This document shows, in pieces, positions 1-7,303 of a stretch of 13,291 nt of DNA. The DNA is from an uncultured bacterium (GTDB taxonomy: Bacteria; Actinomycetota; Coriobacteriia; Coriobacteriales; Coriobacteriaceae): contig CAJMRP010000054.1 of assembly GCA_905215765.1 (NCBI GenBank), forward strand, positions 1-13,291, given 5' to 3'. The position numbers were made by a program, and so were the translations under genes. Under the pieces are notes generated by a model. The model was not told the DNA's origin and ran no database searches. It saw only the letters and a list, made by a program, of their open reading frames with translations. Each line of letters opens with the position of its first letter. Positions within the stretch are counted from its first letter, which is position 1.

Positions 1-2213
1 TGCCCACCATCTCGCGCGGACGCGTGACCTTTGTCGATGCCGCCCTGCCGCAGGGCGTGGTGGTGCCCGATGCCAACCTGGCCGTGTTCTCGATCGCCGA
101 CCTCAACGCCCGCATGGACGCCAACCGCGCGCGCAGCCGCCGCAAGGTGGACATTACGCAGATCACGTTCCCGTTTAAGCCGGGCGACTACGTGGTGCAC
201 GCCACCCACGGCATCGCGCTCTTTAGCGAGATTGCGCGCCAGGAAGTGGGCGGCAAGGAGCGCGACTACTTCTTGCTGGAATATGCCGACGGCGACAAGC
301 TCTACGTGCCGCTCGAGCAGGTCGACCGTATCACGCGATACGTCGGTCCCGACGGTGACAAGCCGCGCCTGACCAGGCTCAACACAGCCGACTGGACGCG
401 TGCCACCAACAAGGCGCGCAAGAACGCCAAAAAGCTGGCGTTTGACCTGGTCGATCTGTATACGCGTCGCTCGTCGATTACCGGTATCGCCTGCCCGCCC
501 GACACGCCCGAGCAGATCGAGATGGAGGAGAGCTTCCCCTACGACGAGACGCGCGACCAGCTGGAGGCCATCGCCGACATTAAGGCTGATATGGAGGCGC
601 CCAAGCCCATGGACCGCCTGCTGTGCGGCGACGTAGGCTTTGGCAAGACCGAGGTCGCCCTGCGCGCGGCGTTTAAGTGCGTGGACTCCGGCCGCCAGGT
701 CATGGTGCTCTGCCCCACGACCATTCTGGCCCAGCAGCACTACGAGACGTTCTTTGAGCGTTTTGCTCCGTTTGGCCTCGAGGTCGAGGTGCTCAGCCGC
801 TTCCGCACGCCGGCGCAGCAAAAGCGCGCGCTCAAGGCGTTTGCCGAGGGCACGATCGACGTACTCATCGGCACGCACCGTCTGCTTTCGGCCGATGTGA
901 ACCCCAAGAACCTGGGCATGGTGATCATCGACGAGGAGCAGCGCTTTGGCGTGCAGCACAAGGAGCAGCTCAAGAACCTGCGCGAGCAAATCGACGTGCT
1001 CACGCTCTCGGCAACGCCGATTCCGCGAACCATGCAGATGGCCACGAGCGGCGTGCGCGACATGAGCCTGATCACCACGCCGCCGACTGGGCGTCGTCCC
1101 GTGATCGTGCACGTGGGGGAGTACGACCCCGATGTGGTGAGCGCGGCGATTCGCCTGGAGGTGGGTCGCGGCGGCCAGGTGTACTACGTGTCCAACCGCG
1201 TCAAGACCATCGACGACGCCGTGGCGCGCGTGCACGAGGCCGCGCCCGAGGCGCGCGTGGGCGTGGCGCACGGCAAGATGAGCCCGCGCGAGGTCGAGGA
1301 CGTGATGATTGAGTTCGCGACCAAAAAGATCGACGTGCTCATCGCCACGACCATCGTGGAGAGCGGCATCGACAACGCGACCGCCAACACGCTGATCATC
1401 GAGGATTCGCAGCGCCTTGGCCTGGCGCAGCTCTACCAGCTCAAGGGCCGTGTGGGCCGCTCTGCCACGCAGGCCTATGCGTACTTTATGTTCCCGGGCG
1501 AGCTGCCGCTCACCGAGGAGGCGACGGCGCGTCTGACCGCACTTTCCGAGTTCCAGGACCTGGGCAGCGGCATGCGCATCGCCATGCGCGACCTAGAGAT
1601 CCGCGGCGCCGGCTCGCTTATGGGAGCCGAGCAGCACGGCAACCTGTCGAGTGTGGGCTTTGACCTGTTTACGCAGATGCTGGGCCAGGCCGTGGCCGAG
1701 GCGCGCGGCGATGACGACGCCGGCGTGGAGGCGGCGAGCGTGGGCATTAACCTGCCGGCCGACTACTTCTTGCCCGAGGAGTACCTGCCGGCGGTGGATC
1801 AGCGCGTGCTCGTGTACCGTAAGCTCGCGGCTGCTGAGGACCTGGAGAGTATCGACGAGGTGCAGGAGGAGACCGAGGCTGCGCACGGTGAGCTGCCGTT
1901 GGCGGGGCTCAACCTGTTCAACCGCGCGCGTATCCGCATCCGCGGCGAGCGCTTGGGGCTCGAGAGTGTCACGCTCAGCGGCGGACGCATCACGTTTTTG
2001 GGCGTCGAGGTGCCCAAGAAAGTGGCCTTTGAACTTAAGACCCGCTATGGCGCGGTGAACTTCCCCAAGAGCCGCAAGCTGTCGGTGCCCTACAAGGCGG
2101 GCGCCGGCGCGGGCAGCGGCCTGGGCCGCGGCCTCGACGCCAACGACGGCACCGGCCCGGTGGCGGCGGCGCTCATGCTGCTGCAACAGCTGGGTGCCAG
2201 CGACGACGACTAA
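1..2213 (+). CDS. mfd: Transcription-repair coupling factor Mfd (5' end cut off by window)
   Basis: Mfd is an ATP-dependent DNA translocase that pushes stalled RNA polymerase off DNA lesions and recruits UvrA for nucleotide excision repair. The frame is open to the window edge, so the GTG at 24 is not the start; about 737 residues are present of a protein usually near 1150, and the UvrB-like N-terminal part is missing. Counting from the GTG codon: the CarD-like RNA-polymerase interaction domain lies at about 50-110 (FKPGDYVVHATHGI), the Walker A motif GDVGFGKTE at 202-210, the DEEQ box at 303-306, SATPIPRT at 329-336, and the RecG-like motifs ATTIVESGID and QLKGRVGRS at about 441-480. The TRCF C-terminal domain covers roughly 580-690. 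The protein ends in a Gly/Ala-rich stretch and an acidic SDDD tail. The stop codon is the first base triplet of the structured repeat that follows. Confidence 0.97.
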   Translation, partial: PTISRGRVTFVDAALPQGVVVPDANLAVFSIADLNARMDANRARSRRKVDITQITFPFKPGDYVVHATHGIALFSEIARQEVGGKERDYFLLEYADGDKLYVPLEQVDRITRYVGPDGDKPRLTRLNTADWTRATNKARKNAKKLAFDLVDLYTRRSSITGIACPPDTPEQIEMEESFPYDETRDQLEAIADIKADMEAPKPMDRLLCGDVGFGKTEVALRAAFKCVDSGRQVMVLCPTTILAQQHYETFFERFAPFGLEVEVLSRFRTPAQQKRALKAFAEGTIDVLIGTHRLLSADVNPKNLGMVIIDEEQRFGVQHKEQLKNLREQIDVLTLSATPIPRTMQMATSGVRDMSLITTPPTGRRPVIVHVGEYDPDVVSAAIRLEVGRGGQVYYVSNRVKTIDDAVARVHEAAPEARVGVAHGKMSPREVEDVMIEFATKKIDVLIATTIVESGIDNATANTLIIEDSQRLGLAQLYQLKGRVGRSATQAYAYFMFPGELPLTEEATARLTALSEFQDLGSGMRIAMRDLEIRGAGSLMGAEQHGNLSSVGFDLFTQMLGQAVAEARGDDDAGVEAASVGINLPADYFLPEEYLPAVDQRVLVYRKLAAAEDLESIDEVQEETEAAHGELPLAGLNLFNRARIRIRGERLGLESVTLSGGRITFLGVEVPKKVAFELKTRYGAVNFPKSRKLSVPYKAGAGAGSGLGRGLDANDGTGPVAAALMLLQQLGASDDD

Positions 2214-2330
2214 CGGGTCGACGCTGCAAACGCCCCATTTGGGCAATCTGACCCTCACTCGTCGGTCGCGTACGCAAGTACGCTTCCCTCCTCCTTCGGG
2301 CCACCTTGCCACAAATGGAACGTTTTCGCT
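2211..2330 (+). repeat. Structured ~120-nt intergenic repeat, copy A
   Basis: The block TAACGGGTCGACGCTGCAAAC-like at 2211-2231 matches 6998-7018 at 20 of 21 positions. Three further blocks are shared in the same order: GGCAATCTG (2242-2250), CACCTTGC (2302-2309) and GTTTTCGCT (2322-2330). Between them lie paired arms: AAACG (2228-2232) with CGTTT (2321-2325), CCATTTG (2235-2241) with CAAATGG (2312-2318), and GGCAA (2242-2246) with TTGCC (2306-2310) with one bulged A at 2311. An inner hairpin GCGTAC-GCAA-GTACGC lies at 2268-2283, with a GNRA-type loop. A T-run follows the stem, so it may end mfd transcription. The rest of the mfd-PAP2 gap holds nothing clear apart from the PAP2 ribosome binding site. 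Family identity is unknown to me. Confidence 0.7.
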
Positions 2331-2428
2331 TACTTATGCTCAACCTGTAAGGGTATTTACGGGACAAAGCCATCTTCGTCTCACCCACATTGCAGGTTGA
2401 CCGCCCTTCGCCCGACCGAAAGGAAAGC

Positions 2429-3292
2429 ATGTTCGGATACATCTATAAGAAAGATGTCGCCATTATCGCGGTTGTCCTGTGCCTTTGTCTGGGCGTGGGC
2501 AGTTTCTTCGATTACCAGATCTCGAGCGCGCTGTTCAACGTCGGCAGCATGTACGGCCGCTTTATCGAGGCCGCCGGCGAGCTGCCGTTCGAGCTGACGG
2601 CGAGCATCGCGGGCGTTATGCTCGTGCGCGCGGTGCGTCCCGACTCCAGGGGGAGCAAATGGCTCGCCGTGCTCGGCATCCTCGTCAACATTGGCCTGGC
2701 CGGCTACGAGATCGTTTCGTCCCTGCGGGTTGGCGGCAAACTCATCGCGGTTCAGTTGGTGCTGACGTTTGTGCTGGTCATCGCCGCTAACCTTGTCGTC
2801 TATCGCCTCACGCGCACGACCGAGCCCGACGAGCTCACGCGCTGGGCGTTGATGGTGCTTGTCGTGTGGGTCGCTCAGGCCATCATCCTCAACGTGATTG
2901 TCAAGCCGCTGTGGTCGCGCCCACGCATGCGCGTGATCGAGGTGACGCAGGGACTCGAGTTTCAGCCGTGGTGGGTGATCGGCAACCCCGACAAGTGGGC
3001 CTATATTGCCGCCGGTGTAGTCAAGGACGGCTTTAAGTCGTTTGCGAGCGGACACACGGCGCACGCGGCAATCGGCCTCATGCTCGCTGGGCTTCCCGCG
3101 ACGGCCTTTAAGGAAAAGCCGTCGCGCCGTCGTGTGGTCTTTTGGACGGCGGCTGTGGTCGCGGCGCTCGTCGCGTTTGGCCGCATCGTGATCGGAGCGC
3201 ACTTTTTGAGTGACGTGAGCTGCGGTTTTGCTCTGGTACTGGCACTTGAGTGCCTTGCCGCGCGCATTGCCTATCCCAGCGGCGTACAATAG
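2429..3292 (+). CDS. PAP2-family membrane phosphatase
   Basis: This is a 287-residue integral membrane protein of the type-2 phosphatidic acid phosphatase superfamily, which removes phosphate from lipid (for example undecaprenyl or phosphatidyl) phosphates at the outer membrane face. The acid-phosphatase signature is visible: K159 in the VKPLWSRPRMR segment (159-168), SGH at 207-209, and R252...H258...D262 in GRIVIGAHFLSD. About six hydrophobic segments flank these, starting at 9-25. The first motif is usually K-x6-RP; here the final pair reads RM. The ATG at 2429 is preferred because AAAGGAAAG sits just upstream; the in-frame TTG at 2390 has no such site. The gene stands alone between mfd and the aldolase, so its exact lipid substrate cannot be told. 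Confidence 0.88.
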   Translation: MFGYIYKKDVAIIAVVLCLCLGVGSFFDYQISSALFNVGSMYGRFIEAAGELPFELTASIAGVMLVRAVRPDSRGSKWLAVLGILVNIGLAGYEIVSSLRVGGKLIAVQLVLTFVLVIAANLVVYRLTRTTEPDELTRWALMVLVVWVAQAIILNVIVKPLWSRPRMRVIEVTQGLEFQPWWVIGNPDKWAYIAAGVVKDGFKSFASGHTAHAAIGLMLAGLPATAFKEKPSRRRVVFWTAAVVAALVAFGRIVIGAHFLSDVSCGFALVLALECLAARIAYPSGVQ

Positions 3293-3337
3293 CTCCGTTT
3301 GAATCATCTGGCCGATACCCGGTAAGAGAGGATTGCC

Positions 3338-4363
3338 ATGCTCGCGTTCAACAACGATTATTCCCACGGCGCACACCCGGCAGTGCTGCAGGCGCTCGTC
3401 GACACCAATATGGAGCCGCAGCCCGGCTACGGTACCGATGCGCATACCGAGCGTGCCAAGCACCTTATTCGCGAGGCCTGCCAGGCCCCCGATGCCGACG
3501 TGTTTTTTCTGGTGGGCGGCACGCAGGCCAACGCGACGGTGATCGACATGCTGCTTGCGCCCTACGAGGGCGTCGTTGCTGCCGAGACTGGCCACGTTGC
3601 CTGTCACGAGGCGGGCGCCATCGAGTTTGGCGGCCACAAGGTGCTCACCATCCCCGGCTACGAGGGCAAGATGCACGCCGAGGACCTCGAGAACTATATC
3701 CAGGTGTTCTACGAAAACGAGAGCTACGAGCACACAGTGTTCCCGGGTGCCGTGTACGTGAGTCTATCGACCGAGTACGGCACGCTGTACTCCAAGGCCG
3801 AGCTCGCGGCGATTCACGCGGTGTGCCAGAAGCGCGAGATTCCGCTGTTTGTGGACGGTGCTCGTCTGGCCTATGCGCTGGCGGCCGATGAGTGCGACAT
3901 TACCCTGCCCGAGCTGGCGCAGCTGTGCGACGTATTCTACATTGGCGGCACCAAGTGCGGCGCGCTTTGCGGCGAGGCTGTGGTGTTCTGCGGCGTGCAC
4001 GCCCCGGCGCATCCCATTCCGCGTATTAAGCAGCACGGCGCGCTGTTGGCCAAGGGTCGCCTGACGGGCGTGCAGTTTGAGGCGCTCTTTACCGACGGCC
4101 TGTATTTTGAGATTGGCCGTCAGGCGATCGAAACCGCGCGGGCGCTTCGTCGCGTGCTGCACGAGCACGGCTACCGGTTCTTCTTGGAGACGCCCACAAA
4201 CCAGCAGTTCGTGATTCTGCCCAACGAGGACATGGCCCGCATTCGCGAGCATGCGGCGATCGAGTACTGGGAAAAGTACGACGATACCCACACGGTGGTG
4301 CGCTTTTGCACCAGCTGGGCCACGACGCAGGAGGACATCGACGCGCTGGCGGCTGTCCTGTAG
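3338..4363 (+). CDS. Low-specificity threonine aldolase-like PLP enzyme (LtaE-like)
   Basis: A 341-residue fold-type I PLP enzyme of the threonine aldolase/beta-eliminating lyase family. Known members split L-threonine or allo-threonine into glycine and acetaldehyde in the cytosol. Visible hallmarks are the N-terminal NDYSHGAHPAVLQAL segment, the cofactor-loop GGTQANATV (60-68), the ring-stacking region TGHVACHEAGAIE (84-96), the DGAR motif with D173 and R176, and the putative Schiff-base lysine K206 in YIGGTKCGAL. The length is normal for the family (about 330-350). The ATG at 3338 has GAGAGGA five bases upstream. It is 45 bases from the PAP2 stop, so co-transcription is possible, and a terminator follows. 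The family also contains enzymes acting on other beta-hydroxy amino acids, so the substrate is inferred. Confidence 0.9.
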   Translation: MLAFNNDYSHGAHPAVLQALVDTNMEPQPGYGTDAHTERAKHLIREACQAPDADVFFLVGGTQANATVIDMLLAPYEGVVAAETGHVACHEAGAIEFGGHKVLTIPGYEGKMHAEDLENYIQVFYENESYEHTVFPGAVYVSLSTEYGTLYSKAELAAIHAVCQKREIPLFVDGARLAYALAADECDITLPELAQLCDVFYIGGTKCGALCGEAVVFCGVHAPAHPIPRIKQHGALLAKGRLTGVQFEALFTDGLYFEIGRQAIETARALRRVLHEHGYRFFLETPTNQQFVILPNEDMARIREHAAIEYWEKYDDTHTVVRFCTSWATTQEDIDALAAVL

Positions 4364-4381
4364 TCTGATGTAATGACAAGG

Positions 4382-4425
4382 GGCCGCCCTGTGCCTGGAC
4401 TTGGCGCAAGGCGGCCTTTGTTTTT
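4382..4425 (+). terminator. Intrinsic terminator after the aldolase gene
   Basis: GGCCGCC (4382-4388) pairs with GGCGGCC (4410-4416). An inner GTGCC/GGCGC pairing extends the helix, and the run TTTGTTTTT (4417-4425) follows. It separates the aldolase from the GNAT gene. Confidence 0.85.
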
Positions 4426-4441
4426 GAGGGAGAAGGGTTGT

Positions 4442-5032
4442 ATGACCGAGATGTCCGAGCCGACGATTCGCCTGGCGACGCCCGAAGACGCGCCGGCGTT
4501 GCTTGCCATCTATGAGCCGTATGTGCGCCAGACGGCGATTACCTGCGAATACGAGGTGCCGGGCGTTGAGGAGTTCGCCGGGCGCATCGAGCGTACGCTC
4601 AAGCGCTATCCGTATCTGGTGATGGAGCTGGACGGGCGTCCGGTAGGTTATGCCTATGTGAGTCCGCTCAACAGCCGCGAGGCATATGACTGGTCGGTCG
4701 AGACGTCGATCTACCTGGCGCGCGACGTGCGTCACGGCGGGCTGGGCCGCAAGCTGCACGATGCGCTCAAACAATGCCTGATCGCGATGGGCATCACCAA
4801 CATGTGCGCGCTCATTGCCGTGCCGCACGATAAGGACGATGAGTACCTGACGCACAACAGTCAGGATTTCCATGCTCATATGGGATATCGCCTGGTGGGC
4901 ACCTTCGATCGCTGCGCCCAAAAGTTCGGCCGCTGGTACGACATGTGCTGGATGGAGCTGGTCCTAGCCGAGCGCACACCCAACCAACCCAAACCAACCT
5001 GGTTCCCCGACCTCCCCAAACCTATCATTTAG
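4442..5032 (+). CDS. GNAT-family N-acetyltransferase (phosphinothricin acetyltransferase-like)
   Basis: A 196-residue acetyl-CoA-dependent N-acetyltransferase. The acetyl-CoA binding motif A is seen at 97-105 (RHGGLGRKL, fitting R/Q-x-x-G-x-G/A), preceded by the strand VETSIYLARDVR. The later HMGYRLVGTFDRCAQKFGRWYDMCWMEL region is typical of the Pat/phosphinothricin-type subgroup, whose members acetylate small amine substrates; the true substrate here is unknown. The start at 4442 has GGGAGAAGGG upstream; an in-frame ATG at 4373 would place the terminator inside the coding region and is rejected. The last ~16 residues are a proline-rich tail (NQPKPTWFPDLPKPII) that runs into a REP-like repeat; the stop codon is the first part of that repeat. 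It is convergent with the GntR gene. Confidence 0.85.
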   Translation: MTEMSEPTIRLATPEDAPALLAIYEPYVRQTAITCEYEVPGVEEFAGRIERTLKRYPYLVMELDGRPVGYAYVSPLNSREAYDWSVETSIYLARDVRHGGLGRKLHDALKQCLIAMGITNMCALIAVPHDKDDEYLTHNSQDFHAHMGYRLVGTFDRCAQKFGRWYDMCWMELVLAERTPNQPKPTWFPDLPKPII

Positions 5033-5053
5033 GGACAGGTTTATTTTGGCAGG
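5018..5053. repeat. REP-like repeat between GNAT and GntR genes
   Basis: The 22-nt core at 5032-5053 begins GGGACAGGTTT and ends TTGGCAGG. Its reverse complement matches 12534-12555 at 21 of 22 positions. AAACCT at 5018-5023 and AGGTTT at 5037-5042 form a short inverted pair around it. The core fills the whole 21-base gap between two convergent stop codons. It belongs to the GGGACAG-type palindromes also seen at 7201, 11317 and 12534. Confidence 0.7.
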
Positions 5054-5776
5054 TTAGCCGATTGGCTCGGTGTATTTGGCGCGGTCGGTGCGTTGGATGC
5101 GCTTAGAGACATGGAGCGGTCGGCCGTCGGTGTCGTAGACGTAGTCGGTGATCAGGATCAGCGCCTGCCCGCGCTCGACGTTGAGCAAAAACGCTTCGTT
5201 TTGCGAGGCATAGCACACCTCAAAGGTCTTATGTCCCTGTGCTGGCGCGCGATGGAATTCTTGGCGCAGCGTCGCGTAGAGCGAACCGTTGATATCGCGG
5301 TCGATGAGCGACTCGAAGCTTGGCGGCAGGTAGGTGGTCTCCAGGCACAGCGGCGCATCGTCCAGATAACGCAGGCGGACAAGTTTGACGAGCTTGCTGC
5401 CCACGGCGGCATCAAAGAACTTAGCTATGCTGCCGCCCGCCTTGGTAAAGCCCGAGTCCACCGTGCGCGTGGTGGGCTTCATGCCCTGGCCTTCGACCTG
5501 CTTGGTATAGCTCGAAAACACCAGGTTGTTTTCGTGGAGCGCGGGCGTGTCGGCCACAAAGGCGCCGCGCCCGCGCTCGGTGCGCACCAGGCCCTCATCA
5601 ACGAGTACCTTAAGGGCGTGGCGCACGGTGCTGCGCGACAGCCCCGATTCGTCCATGAGTTCCATCTCGGATGGCAGCTTGTCTCCGCGTGCGTAGATAC
5701 CGGCGGCGATGCGGTCACGCAACATGCCCGCCAAGCGCTCGTATTGGCTCAGTTTCTTTTTAGACGAAGCGTTCAT
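5054..5776 (-). CDS. GntR/HutC-family transcriptional regulator with UTRA domain
   Basis: A 240-residue one-component regulator. Residues about 10-78 form the winged helix-turn-helix, with KLPSEMELMDESGLSRSTVRHAL (33-55) and the wing GLVRTERGRGAFV (62-74). Residues about 98-235 form the UTRA ligand-binding domain (for example PLCLETTYLPPS and GQALILITDYVYDTDGRPLHVSK), which in this family senses a small molecule such as a sugar phosphate. It is divergent from the SIS1 deglycase gene, the classical layout for a local regulator. In related systems (FrlR and GntR regulators of Amadori-product loci) a phosphorylated substrate releases the repressor. Its own leader carries a TGTAT box 11 bases before the start, suggesting autoregulation. 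The ribosome binding site is weak. The ligand is inferred from context. Confidence 0.93.
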   Translation of the reverse strand: MNASSKKKLSQYERLAGMLRDRIAAGIYARGDKLPSEMELMDESGLSRSTVRHALKVLVDEGLVRTERGRGAFVADTPALHENNLVFSSYTKQVEGQGMKPTTRTVDSGFTKAGGSIAKFFDAAVGSKLVKLVRLRYLDDAPLCLETTYLPPSFESLIDRDINGSLYATLRQEFHRAPAQGHKTFEVCYASQNEAFLLNVERGQALILITDYVYDTDGRPLHVSKRIQRTDRAKYTEPIG

Positions 5777-5786
5777 GTGATCAACC

Positions 5787-5803
5787 TGTATCTAACTTGT
5801 ATG
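5787..5803. promoter_or_regulatory. Putative GntR operator O1
   Basis: TGTATCTAACTTGTATG, identical at 16 of 17 positions to the box at 5926-5942. Two TGTAT units are spaced 11 bases apart, about one helical turn. The box lies 11 bases before the GntR start on the minus strand, in the region of its leader or promoter. Binding is inferred. Confidence 0.5.
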
Positions 5804-5819
5804 AGAGTCTAATCAAGCA

Positions 5820-5832
5820 TGTATTCAATACA
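5820..5832. promoter_or_regulatory. Palindromic TGTAT box O2
   Basis: TGTATTCAATACA is an inverted repeat of the TGTAT unit with a 3-base centre, midway in an AT-rich divergent promoter region (5777-5981). It could be a second binding mode or part of the GntR promoter. A further single TTGTATGC half-site lies on the minus strand at about 5897-5904. Confidence 0.4.
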
Positions 5833-5908
5833 ACAACAAAACTGCTGGTAACGAGAAGTCGAAAACCTTACTAGCAGAATTTCTAAGTCAAATATAGCAT
5901 ACAACTAG

Positions 5909-5942
5909 TCGACATAACCAAAACATGTATGTAACTTGTATG
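5909..5942 (+). promoter_or_regulatory. Putative SIS1 promoter with operator O3
   Basis: TGTATGTAACTTGTATG at 5926-5942 repeats the O1 box. TCGACA at 5909-5914 (5 of 6 to a sigma-70 -35 hexamer) is followed after 17 bases by TAACTT (3 of 6 to -10), which lies inside the box. A bound regulator would block this promoter. The box is solid as a repeat; the promoter hexamers are weak. Confidence 0.4.
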
Positions 5943-5981
5943 CCATCGAGAGCATCAAATGAGAAGAAAGGCTGATGCACG

Positions 5982-6974
5982 ATGACTACTCAGGAACAGG
6001 TTAAGGATGTCGTCTCCCAGGTTTTGGCTGACAAGGCAGACAAGGGCGGCATCAAGCGCGTCGTGTGGATTGGCGCCGGCGGATCCAACGGCGGCAACTA
6101 TCCTGCCCAGTACTTTATGGAGCACGAGGCCACGCAGGTCGTGAGCTCCAGCTACACCAGCAACGAGTTCGTGCACGCAACCCCCGCCTACGTTAACGAG
6201 AACACCCTGGCCGTCGTCGTGTCCATGCGCGGCACCAAGGAGACCATCGTCGCCGCCCAGGTCGCCAAGGACCACGGCGCCAGCACCATCGCCATCTATG
6301 TTGACGAGTCCGGCCTCACCGAGGTCTGCGACTACAAGATCCAGTACGACAGCTTGGCCGTCGACGAGTCCTGCATGGGCCGCACCAACTCCGCCGTCGT
6401 GACCATGATCGCCATGGAGCTTACGCAGCAGACCGAGGGCTATGCCGAGTACGAGACCGCTATGGCCGCGTTCGACTTGGTCGACCCCATCTATCGCAAG
6501 GCCGTCGAGTACACCCGTCCGCTTGCTGCCAAGTGGGCCGAGCAGAACGCCGACAAGCCCTGCATCAACGTCATGGCTCAGGGTCCGCTCTTTGGTGCCG
6601 CTTACGTCTTTAGCATCTGCAACGTGCAGGAGATGCTGCAGATTGACTCCTGCACCATCAACACCTGCGACTTCTTCCACGGTCCCTTCGAGATCCTGGA
6701 CAAGCGTACCTCGCTGTTCCAGCTCATCAGCGTCGGCCGCAGCCGCTGCAACGACGAGCGCGGCATCCGCTTCGTCAACCAGTACGGTGGCGAGCGCGTC
6801 TATCAGCTTGACGCCAAGGAGCTCGGCCTCAACGACATCAAGGACAGCGTGAGCGAGTACTTCAACCACCTGATCTTTGCCCCGATCCTCAACAACGTGT
6901 ATATGCGTGCACTCTCTGCCGTTACTCACAAGGACTACATGACGCGCCGCTACATGTGGAAGCTGGATTATTAG
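5982..6974 (+). CDS. FrlB-type SIS-domain sugar-phosphate deglycase (SIS1)
   Basis: A 330-residue cytosolic protein with two SIS domains, in the family of FrlB, FraB and GfrE/GfrF, which hydrolyse 6-phosphorylated Amadori or Heyns products to hexose phosphate plus free amino acid. The first SIS domain shows WIGAGGSNGGN (29-39) and SMRGTKET (81-88). The catalytic pair expected from FraB (general base Glu, general acid His 16 residues later) is present as E217 and H233 in FFHGPFE, the same spacing as the active site of the GlmS isomerase domain. The C-terminus reads RRYMWKLDY, nearly the same as in SIS2. GAAAGG lies ten bases before the ATG. It is divergent from GntR. The phosphosugar loop SMRGTKET differs from the usual S-x-x-G-x-T pattern, so the substrate may differ from that of SIS2. 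Confidence 0.87.
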   Translation: MTTQEQVKDVVSQVLADKADKGGIKRVVWIGAGGSNGGNYPAQYFMEHEATQVVSSSYTSNEFVHATPAYVNENTLAVVVSMRGTKETIVAAQVAKDHGASTIAIYVDESGLTEVCDYKIQYDSLAVDESCMGRTNSAVVTMIAMELTQQTEGYAEYETAMAAFDLVDPIYRKAVEYTRPLAAKWAEQNADKPCINVMAQGPLFGAAYVFSICNVQEMLQIDSCTINTCDFFHGPFEILDKRTSLFQLISVGRSRCNDERGIRFVNQYGGERVYQLDAKELGLNDIKDSVSEYFNHLIFAPILNNVYMRALSAVTHKDYMTRRYMWKLDY

Positions 6975-7001
6975 TTACGGCGTTTTACCAAACGCCGTAA
7001 C
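6974..7001 (+). terminator. Perfect 12-bp hairpin at the SIS1 stop codon
   Basis: GTTACGGCGTTT (6974-6985) pairs perfectly with AAACGCCGTAAC (6990-7001) across the loop TACC. There is no T-run directly after it. It starts on the last base of the stop codon. Its right arm overlaps the first bases of structured repeat copy B. It may act as an mRNA 3' end stabiliser or as part of a terminator. Confidence 0.55.
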
Positions 7002-7118
7002 GGCTCGACGCTGCAAACCCACCTGAGCGGCAATCTGCCTTTCAGCTTCAGCGGCATGACCAGAAGGTCAATGCCGCTTCGCTTCAAGGCACCTTGCTCG
7101 CTCAGGTGGGTTTTCGCT
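6998..7118 (+). repeat. Structured ~120-nt intergenic repeat, copy B
   Basis: It shares with copy A (2211-2330) the leading 21-nt block (6998-7018), GGCAATCTG (7029-7037), CACCTTGC (7090-7097) and GTTTTCGCT (7110-7118). AAACCCACCTGAGCG (7015-7029) pairs perfectly over 15 bp with 7099-7113. GCAA (7030-7033) then pairs with TTGC (7094-7097) with one bulged T at 7098, the same place as the bulge in copy A. An inner hairpin pairs AGCGGCATGACC (7050-7061) with 7066-7078, with loop AGAA and one bulged A. The arm sequences differ from copy A but stay complementary. Confidence 0.7.
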
Positions 7119-7156
7119 GGCGTTGCCAAAGCATCGGCGTCGCCTTGGCCCAGATG

Positions 7157-7187
7157 CGGCACTTGGAGACGTTCGGCACTTGGGGAC
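7157..7187. repeat. Short tandem repeat CGGCACTTGGRGAC
   Basis: CGGCACTTGGAGAC (7157-7170) and CGGCACTTGGGGAC (7174-7187) differ at one position and are 17 bases apart. A third degenerate unit (CATTGGGGAC) begins at about 7198 and leads into the REP-like palindrome. Confidence 0.6.
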
Positions 7188-7200
7188 AGTCCTAGTCATT

Positions 7201-7247
7201 GGGGACAGGTTACTTTGCACCAAGTTGGCGCATATGAACCTGACCCC
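7201..7247. repeat. REP-like palindrome before the EamA gene
   Basis: GGGGACAGGTT (7201-7211) is complementary to AACCTGACCCC (7237-7247) apart from one offset base, with a 25-base loop. CATTGG upstream and CCAATGG at 7254-7260 may add an outer stem. Its core matches the GGGACAG family. Confidence 0.6.
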
Positions 7248-7303
7248 CTTGCACCAATGGGTTGTAGCGGTAGAGCAGATTTTTCCGCTCGCCGATTTGT
7301 GTC

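Noticed and set aside
24..26. GTG at 24 as the start of mfd
   Set aside because: The frame is open to the window edge and the protein lacks the N-terminal Mfd domains, so this is an internal codon.
2341..2399. Inverted pair CAACCTG / CAGGTTG before the PAP2 gene as a riboswitch-like leader
   Set aside because: Only 7 bp separated by 45 bases, with weak inner pairing and no conserved core; chance is likely.
2381..3733. Antisense open frame of 450 codons opposite the PAP2 and aldolase genes
   Set aside because: It covers two well-supported genes, has no recognisable domain, and such shadows are expected from GC-rich third positions.
7157..7247. CRISPR-like short repeats
   Set aside because: Only two or three degenerate units with 3-10 base gaps, no spacer structure and no cas genes; REP-type DNA explains them better.
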